The notes: generated by a model not told the origin, from the letters alone. Counted from the first letter of the stretch, positions 46,424 to 56,874 are shown. The stretch: DNA of 64,000 nt from Nocardioides rubriscoriae (GCF_008087085.1 NZ_VIYJ01000005.1:310001-374000); one strand, 5' to 3'. Numbers and translations are program-made.

Positions 46424-47167
46424 TCAGGCGGGCACGCCCGACGCCGTCCCGCCGGCGCAGGACGCGAACGGCTCCGGCGCGGTGACGCCGTCGTCGTAGC
46501 GCTCGACAAAGAGCGCGAGGCGCGGGTCGTCGGCGCCGGTGAGGGCCAGCTGGGTGCCCCACACGGTGACCACGACCGGCGCCGGCAGGCCGACGTACGG
46601 CGACATGATGCCGTTCTGCGGGAGCGCGGCCTCCAGCGTGGCGACGTCGTCGTCGCCCAGGGCGGGGTCGTAGGTGATCCACACGGCACCGTGCTCGAGG
46701 TCGTGCACCGCGTTCTCGTCCTGGACCGGGCTGCCGTAGGCGCCGCACTCGAGCCACTGGGCGAAGTGCGGCCCCCCGGCCGGCGGGGTCACGTCGTAGT
46801 CGACGGGATCGGTGACGTGCGTCGTCGGCAGGTCCTCGTAGACCCGCACCTGCGACAGGTCCGCGGCGGCGGTCGGCGTCTCGGCCGGCGAGCTGTCCTC
46901 GTCGTCCCCGAGCAGCACCACCGGGACCACGATCGCCGCGGCCACGACGACCACCGCCGCGCCCAGGGCGAGCGCGAGCCTGGCACGCGACCGGGCGCGG
47001 GGCGGCGGGGGCGGCGGCAGGAATCCCGGGGCCCAACCGCTCGGCGGTCCGGGCGGGGGCGGGTACGCCGGGGGCGGATAGGCCGGCGGGTAGGCCGGCG
47101 GGGGTCCGGTCGGGGGTCCGGTCGGGGGCTTGTCACCGGAGGGTGGCGGTGGTGGTGCAGCGGTCAC
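46424..47167 (-). CDS. DUF3105 domain membrane protein
   Basis: A 247-aa protein. The first 55 residues are a proline/glycine-rich cytoplasmic tail (PPAYPPAYPPPAYPPPP). One transmembrane helix follows (LALGAAVVVVAAAIVVPVVL), then an extracytoplasmic DUF3105 domain with the signature HDLEHGAVWITYDP, CGAYGSPVQDE and a late cysteine in ASCAGG. Function unknown. GTG 47167 is the only start that includes the whole tail. It is divergent from the class I fumarase gene. Confidence 0.82.
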   Translation of the reverse strand: MTAAPPPPPSGDKPPTGPPTGPPPAYPPAYPPPAYPPPPGPPSGWAPGFLPPPPPPRARSRARLALALGAAVVVVAAAIVVPVVLLGDDEDSSPAETPTAAADLSQVRVYEDLPTTHVTDPVDYDVTPPAGGPHFAQWLECGAYGSPVQDENAVHDLEHGAVWITYDPALGDDDVATLEAALPQNGIMSPYVGLPAPVVVTVWGTQLALTGADDPRLALFVERYDDGVTAPEPFASCAGGTASGVPA

Positions 47168-47262
47168 GGAGGCAACGGTGCCATGCCCCGCACGCGGACG
47201 GCCTTCTCGACCTGCCGACCACGGCCGTGCGGGGCCGTGGCTAACGCCTACGATGGACGCTC

Positions 47263-48963
<1,701 letters not shown>

Positions 48964-48993
48964 CGCGGCTCGACGGCCGCGCCACCCGGACGG

Positions 48994-49164
48994 TCAGTGC
49001 GTGTCCTGGTCCTTGTGGGGGTTGGCGTTGGGGCCGGCCTCGCCGATGTCGGGGGCGTCGGGGTTGCCCGCGACGCCCTGGCTGTCGCTGATCGGGGTGT
49101 CGGCGTCGGCGGGGTCCATGCCGCTGACCTCGGAGACCTGGCCCTCGTCGTCGTTGTTCGTCAT
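48994..49164 (-). CDS. Small acidic, probably disordered protein (56 aa)
   Basis: A 56-aa protein from ATG 49164, rich in Asp, Glu, Pro, Asn and Gly (GMDPADADTPISDSQGVAGN, ending NPHKDQDTH). No hydrophobic core, so likely disordered. I recognise no family. CACGGT stands 7 nt before the ATG. It lies between class I fumarase and the spermidine-synthase-like gene, convergent with the first. Confidence 0.5.
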   Translation of the reverse strand: MTNNDDEGQVSEVSGMDPADADTPISDSQGVAGNPDAPDIGEAGPNANPHKDQDTH

Positions 49165-49247
49165 GCGCTCCACCGTGCCAGACGCCCCCATGCAGCCGGT
49201 CCACCCCCTGGTGCCGTCGCCTCCGGGCGGGTGGAACGCTGATCGCC

Positions 49248-49928
49248 ATGGAGTACGTCGAGATCGCACGGGCCGAGACCGAGCGCGGTGAGCTGGTGCT
49301 GCGCGAGCGCCGGCCCGGACCCGACGACACGACCGCCGGCGGGCTGGAGCTGCGCGCCAACGGCGTCTTCGTGATGGACACCGTCGAGGTCGCCTCGGAG
49401 CGGGCCCTCGCGACCGCCGCCCTGGCCCAGGTGGCCTCGCCACGAGCCGTGGTGGTCGGCGGCCTCGGGCTGGGATTCACGATGCGCGAGGTGCTCGCCG
49501 ACCCCCGCGTGGAGGTCTGCGCGGTGGTCGAGATCGAGCAGGCGCTGGTGGACTGGATGCGCGACGGCACCGTCGCGCACGGCCCCTCGCTGCTGGCCGA
49601 CGACCGGGTCCGGCTGGTCGTCGCCGACGTCGCGGTCGCCGTCGCGGAGGCCCGCCCGGCGTCGTACGACCTGGTGCTGCTCGACGTCGACAACGGTCCG
49701 GGCTACCTGGTGCACGACGCCAACGCCGCGCTCTACGCCCGACCGTTCCTCGAGGCCGTGCACGCGACCCTGCGCCCTGGCGGCGCACTGGCGGTGTGGT
49801 CGGCCGCAGAGGCACCCGATCTCGCCGACGCGATGGGTCCGGTGTTCACGACTACACGGGCGGTGCCGCTCGACGTACGGCTGCAGGAGCGGGACGAGCA
49901 GTACTGGCTCTACGTCGGCTCGGTCTAG
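49248..49928 (+). CDS. Spermidine synthase-like methyltransferase-fold protein
   Basis: A 226-aa protein. VVVGGLGLGFTMREVL is the nucleotide-binding glycine loop, VVEIEQALVDWMRDG the acidic strand, and YDLVLLDVDNGPGYLVHD the active-site-like segment of spermidine synthases. ATLRPGGALAVWSAAE follows. It lacks the N-terminal beta-strand domain of true spermidine synthases, so it may have another substrate. AACGCT lies 7 nt upstream of ATG 49248. Confidence 0.78.
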   Translation: MEYVEIARAETERGELVLRERRPGPDDTTAGGLELRANGVFVMDTVEVASERALATAALAQVASPRAVVVGGLGLGFTMREVLADPRVEVCAVVEIEQALVDWMRDGTVAHGPSLLADDRVRLVVADVAVAVAEARPASYDLVLLDVDNGPGYLVHDANAALYARPFLEAVHATLRPGGALAVWSAAEAPDLADAMGPVFTTTRAVPLDVRLQERDEQYWLYVGSV

Positions 49929-49954
49929 CCCCACCGCGGTCGAGGCGCCCCCAC

Positions 49955-49998
49955 GGTGGTCGAGGTGCGACGAGCGCTAGCGAGGAGCCTCGAGACCC
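49955..49998. repeat. REP-like repeat copy left of the HNH gene
   Basis: Begins GGTGGTCGAGGTGCGACGAG and continues through GCGCTAGCG to CCTCGAGACCC. It nearly matches the second copy at 20407-20450 (reversed) and the copy at 51443. Its arms GGTCGAGG and CCTCGAGACC are self-complementary. Confidence 0.8.
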
Positions 49999-50027
49999 CC
50001 GCAACGTCCGCTGCCCACCCACCCGAC

Positions 50028-50095
50028 TGTGGAAACAACCACGAGTCGTCCACAGGTCGCAACGACGGTCGGGTTGTCCACAACCCCCGTGGTTG
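50028..50095. other. Cluster of DnaA-box-like 9-mers within inverted repeats
   Basis: TTGTCCACA (50074-50082), TCGTCCACA (50046-50054) and the inverse TGTGGAAAC (50028-50036) lie within 55 bp. GGGTTGT-CC-ACAACCC (50071-50086) is a near-perfect palindrome, and CAACCACG/CGTGGTTG (50036-50043, 50088-50095) enclose the cluster. Function unknown. Confidence 0.4.
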
Positions 50096-50145
50096 AGCGG
50101 GAAACTCGACCCCGGACTGTCGGTTGCCGGTGCTGGAATGGACCC

Positions 50146-51390
50146 ATGGCCGAGCACACCGACACCACCACGACACCTCGATCGGGTCACCCGATCGAGG
50201 CGCTGCTGTGCTCGGTGCTCGACGACCTGAAGGGTCTCGCTGACGTCCCGACCTGGTCGATGGATGCCGAGACCACCACCCGGGTGGTCGCGCTGGCGGC
50301 TCGGGTCGCGGCCGGGGTCGCGGAGGTCGAGGCGCGTGCGATCGGCCAGGCCGGAGTCCTCGGCCTTCCGGCTGAGGGTCAGTATCGTGACACCGCACGG
50401 TGGGTCCAACGCACCACCGGGGTCACCCGGCGCACCGCACGGGGCAAGGTCCGGCTCGCCGAGGCGCTGGGTGACTTGGAGCCGACGCGTGCGGCGACCG
50501 CACGCGGTGAGATCCACGCCGAGCAGGCCCAGGCGATCGCCGACCAAGTCGCGTTGCTCGATGCCGAACTCGTGTCCGCGCACGACCAGGCCCGCGCGGA
50601 GGCGTTCCTGCTCAACGAAGCGACCGGCGGTTGTGACGCCGACGCCCTGGTCGGTCTGGGGCAGGCGATCTGGGAACGCCTGGACCCCACCGGGTTCGAG
50701 AAGCGGGAGGCCAAGGCCCTCGAAGCCCAGGAGGCCCGGGCCCGGGCGAAGACGAAGCTGTCGATGGCCAACGCCGGTGACGGGCTGACCCACGGCCGGT
50801 TCACCATCCCCACCGCCATCGCCGACGCGTTCCGCAAACAGCTCCACGCACTGGCCGCCCCCAAACACGTACGCGCAGCACAGGGCGCCGGGGCTTATGA
50901 CTGGAAGACCCCGTCGGCCGAGCGGATGGGCCACGCGTTCATCGAATGGATCGGCGGCTACGACCCCACCCAGCTCCCGAAGATCGGGGGCCTGTCGGCC
51001 ACCGTCGTCGTCATCGGCGACTACGAGATCCTCCAAGGCAAGATCAAGGCCGCGACCCTGGAGACCGGCACCAGGATCAGCCACACCGAGTACCTCCGCA
51101 TGGCCTGCGACGCCGGGATCATCCCGGCGTGGATGAACGCCAACGGTGAGGTCCTCGCCCTGGGCCGCACCTGCCGCTTCCACACCCCCGCCCAACGCCT
51201 CGCCGCGATCATCGAGCAACGCCACTGCCAACACCACTCAGGCTGCACCGTCCCCGGCTACCTGTGCCACGCCCACCACCAAATCCCCTGGGCCCAAGGC
51301 GGCGGCACCGACCTGCGCACCACCCAGCTGCTGTGCCCCTACCACCACGCACGCGCCCACGACCCCAGCACCGACCCCATGCGCACCTGA
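50146..51390 (+). CDS. 13E12/DUF222 family HNH endonuclease
   Basis: A 414-aa protein: N-terminal DUF222 helical domain (EVEARAIGQAGVLGLPAEGQ, TGVTRRTARGKVRLAEALG) and a C-terminal HNH nuclease with zinc-type cysteines (CRFHTP, CQHHSGCTV). The HNH core is HAHHQIPWAQGGGTDLRTTQ followed by LCPYHHARAHD. This multicopy actinobacterial family is thought to be mobile or selfish. TGGAAT lies 6 nt before ATG 50146. REP-like repeats stand on both sides. The 3' half uses more AAA, CAA and CCC codons than neighbours. Confidence 0.9.
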   Translation: MAEHTDTTTTPRSGHPIEALLCSVLDDLKGLADVPTWSMDAETTTRVVALAARVAAGVAEVEARAIGQAGVLGLPAEGQYRDTARWVQRTTGVTRRTARGKVRLAEALGDLEPTRAATARGEIHAEQAQAIADQVALLDAELVSAHDQARAEAFLLNEATGGCDADALVGLGQAIWERLDPTGFEKREAKALEAQEARARAKTKLSMANAGDGLTHGRFTIPTAIADAFRKQLHALAAPKHVRAAQGAGAYDWKTPSAERMGHAFIEWIGGYDPTQLPKIGGLSATVVVIGDYEILQGKIKAATLETGTRISHTEYLRMACDAGIIPAWMNANGEVLALGRTCRFHTPAQRLAAIIEQRHCQHHSGCTVPGYLCHAHHQIPWAQGGGTDLRTTQLLCPYHHARAHDPSTDPMRT

Positions 51391-51442
51391 CGGTTCTGAA
51401 TGAGTCGGGGTGATCCGCCCGACTTTGCCGAGAGTCGGGCGC

Positions 51443-51486
51443 GGTGGTCGAGGTTGGACGAGCGCCAGCGAGGAGCGTCGAGGCCC
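51443..51486. repeat. REP-like repeat copy right of the HNH gene
   Basis: Begins GGTGGTCGAGGTTGGACGAG and continues GCGCCAGCGAGGAGCGTCGAGGCCC. It is in the same orientation as the copy at 49955 and more diverged. A reversed fragment, GGTCTCGAGGC, follows at 51512. Confidence 0.75.
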
Positions 51487-51547
51487 TTGGAGGGACGCGG
51501 CCAACCCGGGAGGTCTCGAGGCCGTGCCCCGGTGAGTGGCTAGTGGT

Positions 51548-51581
51548 TTCGGCATTCACTAACCGATTAGTGAATGCCGAA
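51548..51581. other. Perfect 15-bp stem-loop with 4-nt loop
   Basis: TTCGGCATTCACTAA pairs perfectly with TTAGTGAATGCCGAA around CCGA. It is AT-rich against a very GC-rich background. It could be a terminator, a TetR-type operator (CACTAA-N4-TTAGTG) or a mobile-element end. Confidence 0.75.
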
Positions 51582-51783
51582 GGGACCGTGCCCTGACGTG
51601 GACCTGCACGACCGTGGGGAACCCCTAAACGTTGTTCGAGCACGCAAGCCGCACACGCCGCCAGGCGGGCGGGGCCCGACCATGCCGCCAGGAGGGCTCC
51701 GCCGGTCACGCCGCGCCTGACGCCCCGCTCGCCTAAGTTGCGTCGGTCGGTCAGTCCTTTGGTCTTGCGACCGGGCCGCTGGG
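51582..51783. other. Non-coding stretch beside the stem-loop
   Basis: About 200 bp with short GC-rich near-repeats (CCGCCAGGCGGGC, GCCGCCAGGAGGGC) and the AT-richer CCTAAACGTTG. No gene, tRNA or known RNA fold found. With the repeats before it, 51391-51783 is gene-free. Confidence 0.5.
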
Positions 51784-52083
51784 CTACCCCGGGAGCTTCT
51801 CGGCGAGGATGTCGATCTTCTCGATCTGGGGCTCAGAGAAAAGGACGCCAGTGTTAGGTCCTAGCGCTTGACCGACACCGCCCGCCAGGTGGGCATCGCG
51901 CGCCTCGTCATCGGGGAAGACGTCGTACACGCCGAAGGTTGAGGGTCCGAACTGGATCGCGAACCAGGCGGTGGTTCCTGGCTCGTCCATCACGATCGCG
52001 CGTGCTCCCGTGAGGAACTCGGCGAGCTCTGCTTCCTTGCCCGGCAGGGCCTCAAGTCGAACGAGGAGGGCTTTAGTCACCAT
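51784..52083 (-). CDS. Antibiotic biosynthesis monooxygenase (ABM) family protein
   Basis: A 99-aa single-domain ABM protein, a dimeric ferredoxin-like fold (KALLVRLEALPGKEAELAEF, YDVFPDDEARDAHLAGG). Such proteins act as quinol monooxygenases or heme-degrading enzymes, often under oxidative stress. AAGGAG precedes ATG 52083. Codon use is unlike neighbours: CTA, GGA, CCT, AAC, ACT and AAA appear close together. This suggests recent acquisition, in line with the adjacent HNH gene and repeats. 52084-52301 downstream in plus order holds no gene. Confidence 0.85.
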   Translation of the reverse strand: MVTKALLVRLEALPGKEAELAEFLTGARAIVMDEPGTTAWFAIQFGPSTFGVYDVFPDDEARDAHLAGGVGQALGPNTGVLFSEPQIEKIDILAEKLPG

Positions 52084-52301
52084 GGACGGACTCCTTCTGC
52101 GTGGGATGCAGTCGGGGAGAACGACCGCCCGTCGACGCTACTCCTCGGCGGTGCCGAGGCATAGGACCCCGCATCGCACGCCAGACCACTGGCCGTCCAA
52201 CCATCCTGCCGCCCTGAAGGCAACGCCCGACCATGCCGCACAGCGTTGTTCACCCGACTGACGCCAACAGTCACGGTGTCGACGACCGAGGCCAGGACGC
52301 G

Positions 52302-52877
52302 TCAGCGCCGCCGCGCCCGGTCGACCGGAGCCGAGGCCGGGATGGGGTCGGCGGGCTTCATCTCGCCGACCTGCTCGTGGGCGCGCTCGCGCACGGCGAT
52401 CTTGATCTGCTCAAGGTTGTTGCGCAGCAGGTCGGAGACCAGCTCGTCCATCCGGGGGTCGCTGAGCATGTCGATGAGCACCCGCAGGACGGTCTCGGAG
52501 GCCTCCGAGACGATCGCGTCGTAGCCGGGCAGCTTGCTGACCAGCCGGGCGTTGGGGTCGGCGCGGACCTTCTCGGCGACCAAGGCCTTGAGCTCGTCGT
52601 GGTTCTCGAGCAGGGCGTCGGAGATGTTCTTGGTGTAGTGGCCGGTCTGGATCACCGCGGCCACCTCGTCGAGCACGACGATGGTCAGCGGTCGCTTGAT
52701 CAGGCCGAGCAGCCTGAACGACAGCTGGCTCGCGCGGTCGACCACCCACGGACGTCGCATCCCGAGCCGGACCAGCAGGGCGCCGAGCAGGGTGGCGAGC
52801 ACGGAGCCACCGAGGAGGACGCCCACGACGAGCAGCAGCACCTGAAGGGTGCTGAGGTCCTCCAGCCACTGCGACAT
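52302..52877 (-). CDS. Single-pass membrane protein of unknown family (191 aa)
   Basis: A 191-aa protein from ATG 52877. One transmembrane helix (VLLLVVGVLLGGSVLATLLG) near the N-terminus is followed by about 150 helical, charged cytoplasmic residues (KNISDALLENHDELKALVAE, LIDMLSDPRMDELVSDLLRN). A basic tail ends it. No family recognised. TATCCT lies 6 nt before the ATG, a good leaderless -10, which fixes the start against the longer open frame to 52970. Confidence 0.65.
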   Translation of the reverse strand: MSQWLEDLSTLQVLLLVVGVLLGGSVLATLLGALLVRLGMRRPWVVDRASQLSFRLLGLIKRPLTIVVLDEVAAVIQTGHYTKNISDALLENHDELKALVAEKVRADPNARLVSKLPGYDAIVSEASETVLRVLIDMLSDPRMDELVSDLLRNNLEQIKIAVRERAHEQVGEMKPADPIPASAPVDRARRR

Positions 52878-53028
52878 GCGAGCAGGATAGGCAGGGGCTG
52901 ACATCCGGCGAGGCCTGACCCGGGCACAGGTGTGCGAGGACGACGAGCGCTCGGGTGTGCTGCACGTCATGGACCCGGAGTGACCGGGGTCATCGCGGTT
53001 TAATGTGACACCTCGTCACACTCAACTC

Positions 53029-53445
53029 ATGAAGCGACTCCTGCCCGCCGTGCTGACCGTGCTCGCCCTCGTCGCTGCTCTCCTGGCGTTCAGCAGCCCG
53101 GCCCCTGCCGTGGCCGACACCGGCTCGTCGTGGGGCTCCGCGACCGCCGAGCGCCAGACGCTGCGGGAGGGCTGCCGCAGCTACCCGTTCCACTACCGGA
53201 TCGACGTGCCCGGCGACACGTGGATGGCCGAGATCACCCTGGCCAACCCCGCCGGGACCAACATCGCCACGCTGACCTACGAGTCCGGTCGCCAGCCCGC
53301 GGCGGGAACCGGCCGCTTCCGCTTCTGCGACGTGAGCACCCGGCCCGGGCGGCACACGATCCGCCTCAAGATCACCTCCTACGACTTCCGCGACCAATCC
53401 GTACGCCGTAGCGCGCCGACGACCTTCCGGCTGGTCCACCGCTAG
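53029..53445 (+). CDS. Small secreted protein (138 aa)
   Basis: A 138-aa exported protein: signal peptide [20 protein letters not shown] with cleavage near AVA-D. The 105-residue beta-rich mature domain has two cysteines (EGCRSY and FCDVS), likely disulfide-linked. No family recognised. ATG 53029 is preferred since it starts the signal peptide; the upstream GTG at 53005 lies in the inverted repeat GTGAC-N5-GTCAC (53005-53019), which follows TTTAAT and could be an operator. The gene stands alone between divergent and downstream units. Confidence 0.65.
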   Translation: MKRLLPAVLTVLALVAALLAFSSPAPAVADTGSSWGSATAERQTLREGCRSYPFHYRIDVPGDTWMAEITLANPAGTNIATLTYESGRQPAAGTGRFRFCDVSTRPGRHTIRLKITSYDFRDQSVRRSAPTTFRLVHR

Positions 53446-53512
53446 CGCCTCGGGCCGCACCCGCGCCGCACCGGGCGCGGCGGCGGCGACCGGTCCTGGT
53501 TACGGTGGATCG

Positions 53513-54901
53513 GTGGACACCGCGAAGACTCGGACCGAGCACGACTCGATGGGTGAGGTCGAGGTGCCGCAGGAGGCGCTCTGGCGGGCCCAGACCCAGC
53601 GCGCGATCGAGAACTTCCCGATCAGCGGCACCCCGATCGAGCCGGCCCTGGTGCACGCCCTGGGCCACGTCAAGGCGGCGGCCGCGGTGGTCAACGGCGA
53701 GCTCGGCGTGCTCCCACCCGCGCTGAGCGAGGCCGTCGCCACGGCAGCGCGCGCGGTCGCAGCCGGCGAGCACGACGCGGAGTTCCCGGTCGACGTGTTC
53801 CAGACCGGCTCGGGCACCAGCAGCAACATGAACGCCAACGAGGTCATCGCCTCCCTCGCCGCGCGGGCCGGCACCGACGTCCACCCCAACGATCACGTCA
53901 ACGCCAGCCAGTCAAGCAACGACACCTTCCCCACCGCCATCCACGTCGCCGTCACCCTCGCGGTCGTCGACGACCTGCTGCCGGCGCTCGCCACGCTGCA
54001 GGCCTCGCTGACGGCCAAGGCCGAGGAGTTCGCCGGCCTGGTCAAGTCGGGCCGCACGCACCTGATGGACGCGACGCCCGTCATGCTCGGCCAGGAGCTG
54101 GGCGGCTACGCCGCGACCCTGCGGTACGCCGCCGAGCGGCTCGTCGCGGTCCTGCCGCGGGTGCGCGAGCTGCCCCTGGGCGGCACGGCCGTCGGCACCG
54201 GCATCAACACCCCGCCCGGCTTCGCGGCGCGCGTGATCGAGGTGCTGTCGCAGGCCACCAACCAGGAGTTCACCGAGGCCCGCGACCACTTCGAGGCCCA
54301 GGGCACCCGTGACTCGCTCGTCGAGCTGAGCGGGGTGCTGCGCACCATCGCCGTCGGCCTGGTCAAGATCTGCAACGACCTGCGCTGGATGTCGTCGGGG
54401 CCGACGACCGGGCTCGCCGAGATCCACCTGCCCGACCTGCAGCCGGGGTCGAGCATCATGCCCGGCAAGGTCAACCCCGTGCTGCCGGAGGCCACGCTCA
54501 TGGTGTGCTTCCAGGTCGTCGGCAACGACGCCGCGGTCACCATGGCCGGCGCGAGCGGCAGCTTCGAGCTCAACGTCGCGATGCCGGTGATCGCCCGCAA
54601 CGTGCTCGAGTCGGTGCGCCTGCTGGCGACCTCGACCACCCTGCTGGCCCACCGCTGCGTCGACGGCATCACCGCCGACCCCGAGCGGATGCGTCGCTAC
54701 GCCGAGTCGTCCCCGTCGGTCGTCACGCCCCTCAACAAGCACCTCGGCTACGAGGCCGCCGCCACGATCGCCAAGCAGGCCCTGGCGCAGGGACGCACCA
54801 TCCGCGAGACCGTCCTCGCCCTGGGCTACGTCGAGCGCGGCGAGCTGAGCGAGGCCGAGCTCGACGCCGCCCTCGACGTCGAGGCGATGACGCACCCGTG
54901 A
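53513..54901 (+). CDS. fumC: Class II fumarate hydratase
   Basis: A 462-aa FumC, an iron-free aspartase/fumarase-superfamily tetramer. [20 protein letters not shown] opens the fold, then [32 protein letters not shown], and the mobile loop [15 protein letters not shown] with the catalytic serine. TACGGT lies 6 nt before GTG 53513. It serves the TCA cycle alongside the oxygen-sensitive class I enzyme. It overlaps the next methyltransferase gene. Confidence 0.95.
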   Translation: MDTAKTRTEHDSMGEVEVPQEALWRAQTQRAIENFPISGTPIEPALVHALGHVKAAAAVVNGELGVLPPALSEAVATAARAVAAGEHDAEFPVDVFQTGSGTSSNMNANEVIASLAARAGTDVHPNDHVNASQSSNDTFPTAIHVAVTLAVVDDLLPALATLQASLTAKAEEFAGLVKSGRTHLMDATPVMLGQELGGYAATLRYAAERLVAVLPRVRELPLGGTAVGTGINTPPGFAARVIEVLSQATNQEFTEARDHFEAQGTRDSLVELSGVLRTIAVGLVKICNDLRWMSSGPTTGLAEIHLPDLQPGSSIMPGKVNPVLPEATLMVCFQVVGNDAAVTMAGASGSFELNVAMPVIARNVLESVRLLATSTTLLAHRCVDGITADPERMRRYAESSPSVVTPLNKHLGYEAAATIAKQALAQGRTIRETVLALGYVERGELSEAELDAALDVEAMTHP

Positions 54902-55602
54902 GCATGACCGACCGCGACCACGTCGCACGCCAGTACCGTGACGACCAGCACCTCGCCACCCGTATCTCCGTGTGGCACCCCACGGCCGACGGCCGCGACC
55001 CCGCCACCGAGGCGCTCGCCGCCGTCGTGGCCGGCGCCCCGCACCACGTGCTCGAGATCGGTTGCGGGACGGGCGCCTTCGCGGCCCGCCTCGCCGATGC
55101 CCTGCCCGACGCCGCAGTGGTCCCGGTCGACCAGTCCGCGCACCTGGTCGCGATGACCGCGACCCGGGGGCTCGAGGCCCGCGTCGCCGACGCCCAGGAC
55201 CTGCCGTTCGCCGACGACGCCTTCGACGCGGTCGCGGCGCTGTGGATGCTCTACCACGTGCCCGACCTGCACCGGGCGCTCGCCGAGGCCCGGCGCGTGC
55301 TGCGCCCCGGCGGCACCTTCGTCGCGGTCACCAACGGCGACGAGCACGTCGCCGACCTGCGCCGCGACGCGGGCGGCGGCCCGGTCCTGACCCACTTCTC
55401 CAGCGAGAACGGCGAGGTCGCACTGCGCGCCCACTTCGACGACGTACGCCGCGACGACCTGGTCACCCGTGCTGCCTTCCCCGACCGCGACGCGGCGCTG
55501 ACCTACCTCGACTCCAGCCAGGAGGACGTGGCCTGGTCGCTCCCCCGCGACGGCTGGCCGCGGGAGTACGCCGGGCACGTGACCGTGTTCGTGGCCCGGT
55601 GA
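54898..55602 (+). CDS. Class I SAM-dependent methyltransferase
   Basis: A 234-aa methyltransferase of the UbiE/type-11 group. Motif I is [16 protein letters not shown], then [31 protein letters not shown] and [20 protein letters not shown] 54898 overlaps the fumC stop (GTGA); ATG 54904 two codons later is possible. Small-molecule substrate likely but unknown. Confidence 0.85.
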   Translation: MSMTDRDHVARQYRDDQHLATRISVWHPTADGRDPATEALAAVVAGAPHHVLEIGCGTGAFAARLADALPDAAVVPVDQSAHLVAMTATRGLEARVADAQDLPFADDAFDAVAALWMLYHVPDLHRALAEARRVLRPGGTFVAVTNGDEHVADLRRDAGGGPVLTHFSSENGEVALRAHFDDVRRDDLVTRAAFPDRDAALTYLDSSQEDVAWSLPRDGWPREYAGHVTVFVAR

Positions 55603-55603
55603 G

Positions 55604-56194
55604 TCAGCGGCGCGCCCGGTAGGCCGCCGCCTTCACCCGGTTCTGGCAGGAGGTGGAGCAGAACCGGCGCGTGCTGTTCTTGGAGGTGTCGACGTAGACG
55701 CGGTCGCACCGCTCGGCAGCGCACACCCCGAGACGGCCCGCGAGGTCGCTGCCCATGGCCAGGGCCAGCCCGGTCGCGCACCCGGCCGCCCAGCCCACGG
55801 CGAGCGAGTCGTCGCGGCCGTGGAAGTGCACGTGCCAGCCCCCGCCGGGCAGCGCGTCGAGCTGCGGTCGCGCCCCGGTGGCCCGCAGCATCGCGTTGAC
55901 GGTGGCGGCGGCCCGAGCGAGGTCGTCGTCCTGCCCCGCGTCGCAGGCCTGGAAGCACGTCCGCATCGCGGCGGCGTGCCCGGCCAGGGCGACGGCGTCC
56001 GCGTCCGAGACCTCGGGGGTGCGCCGACCGTCGCCGCCGAGGGCGGCCGCCGTCGCACGCACGCGCTCGCGACCGGCCGGGGCGTCGTAGGGGCGACCGC
56101 GGCGGTGACCGGGCGTGAGCTCGTTGACCAGACGGGCGGCCACCTCCACCAACGTCAACAGGTGACTGTCGAACGACATTTGACCAGTCACCAC
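55604..56194 (-). CDS. CGNR zinc finger (ABATE domain) protein
   Basis: A 196-aa presumed transcriptional regulator. The N-terminal ABATE domain (SHLLTLVEVAARLVNELTPG, GWHVHFHGRDDSLAVGWAAG) senses or recruits. The C-terminal zinc finger has CAAERC and CSTSCQNRVKAAAYR, where CQNR stands for the name-giving CGNR. GTG 56194 has TATGGT 5 nt upstream, suggesting a leaderless start; ATG 56179 gives the more family-like MSFDSHLLT opening. It is divergent from a methyltransferase gene across 74 bp. Confidence 0.85.
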   Translation of the reverse strand: MVTGQMSFDSHLLTLVEVAARLVNELTPGHRRGRPYDAPAGRERVRATAAALGGDGRRTPEVSDADAVALAGHAAAMRTCFQACDAGQDDDLARAAATVNAMLRATGARPQLDALPGGGWHVHFHGRDDSLAVGWAAGCATGLALAMGSDLAGRLGVCAAERCDRVYVDTSKNSTRRFCSTSCQNRVKAAAYRARR

Positions 56195-56217
56195 GGCGCA
56201 CCATAGGTTGGGGTCAC

Positions 56218-56247
56218 GTCACTGACGATACTCCGTTCGCCAGTGAC
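56218..56247. promoter_or_regulatory. Inverted repeat flanking a -10 candidate
   Basis: GTCACTG (56218-56224) and CAGTGAC (56241-56247) enclose GATACT (56227-56232), between the CGNR gene and the methyltransferase start at 56269. It could be the operator through which CGNR controls its neighbour. Confidence 0.45.
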
Positions 56248-56268
56248 GACCGACTCTCGGGAGGACCC

Positions 56269-56856
56269 GTGGACGACCACCGCGACTACTGGGACGGCCA
56301 GGCTGCGACGTTCGACGACGAGCCCGACCACGGCCTCGGCGACCCCGCCACCCGTGAGGCGTGGCGCCAGCTGCTGGCCGCGCACCTGCCGGCGCCGCCC
56401 AGCGACGTCGTCGACCTCGGGTGCGGCACCGGCACGCTCTCGGTGCTGCTCGCCGAGGCCGGCCACCGCGTCCGCGGCACCGACCTGTCCCCCGCGATGG
56501 TCGAGCGGGCGCGGGCCAAGGCGACCGCCGCGGGGCTCGACGTCACCGTCGTGGTCGGCGACGCCGCCGTGCCGCCGTACGACGAGACGTCGGCCGACGT
56601 GGTGCTCTGCCGCCACGTGCTGTGGGCGCTGCCGGACCCGGCGGCCGCGCTGGCACGCTGGGTCGGGCTGCTGCGCCCGGGGGGCCGGCTGGTGCTGGTC
56701 GAGGGCCGGTGGCACACCGGAGCCGGCATCGGCGCCGACGAGTGCCGGGCGCTCCTGGAGCCGCACGCCACCGACGTCCGGGTCGTGCCGCTCACCGACG
56801 ACGTCTACTGGGGCGGCCCGATCGACGACGAGCGCTACCTGCTGCTGGCGCTCTGA
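56269..56856 (+). CDS. Class I SAM-dependent methyltransferase
   Basis: A 195-aa type-11 methyltransferase: YWDGQAATFDDEPDHGL opening, motif I VVDLGCGTGTLSVLLAEAG, GTDLSPAMVERARAKA, CRHVLWALPDPAAALARWV and LLRPGGRLVLVEGRWH. GTG 56269 follows GGGAGGACCC. The HGL segment after DDEPD is typical of small-molecule or mycothiol-type methyltransferases. Divergent from the CGNR regulator. Substrate unknown. Confidence 0.85.
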   Translation: MDDHRDYWDGQAATFDDEPDHGLGDPATREAWRQLLAAHLPAPPSDVVDLGCGTGTLSVLLAEAGHRVRGTDLSPAMVERARAKATAAGLDVTVVVGDAAVPPYDETSADVVLCRHVLWALPDPAAALARWVGLLRPGGRLVLVEGRWHTGAGIGADECRALLEPHATDVRVVPLTDDVYWGGPIDDERYLLLAL

Positions 56857-56874
56857 GGGACCCTCAGGCCGCGC

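Noticed and set aside
50146..51390. DUF222-HNH gene as an intein or group II intron component
   Set aside because: It is a complete free-standing gene with no splicing motifs or interrupted host gene.
51582..51783. tRNA gene in the gap after the HNH gene
   Set aside because: No cloverleaf with a TTCGA-type T loop and matching acceptor stem could be formed.
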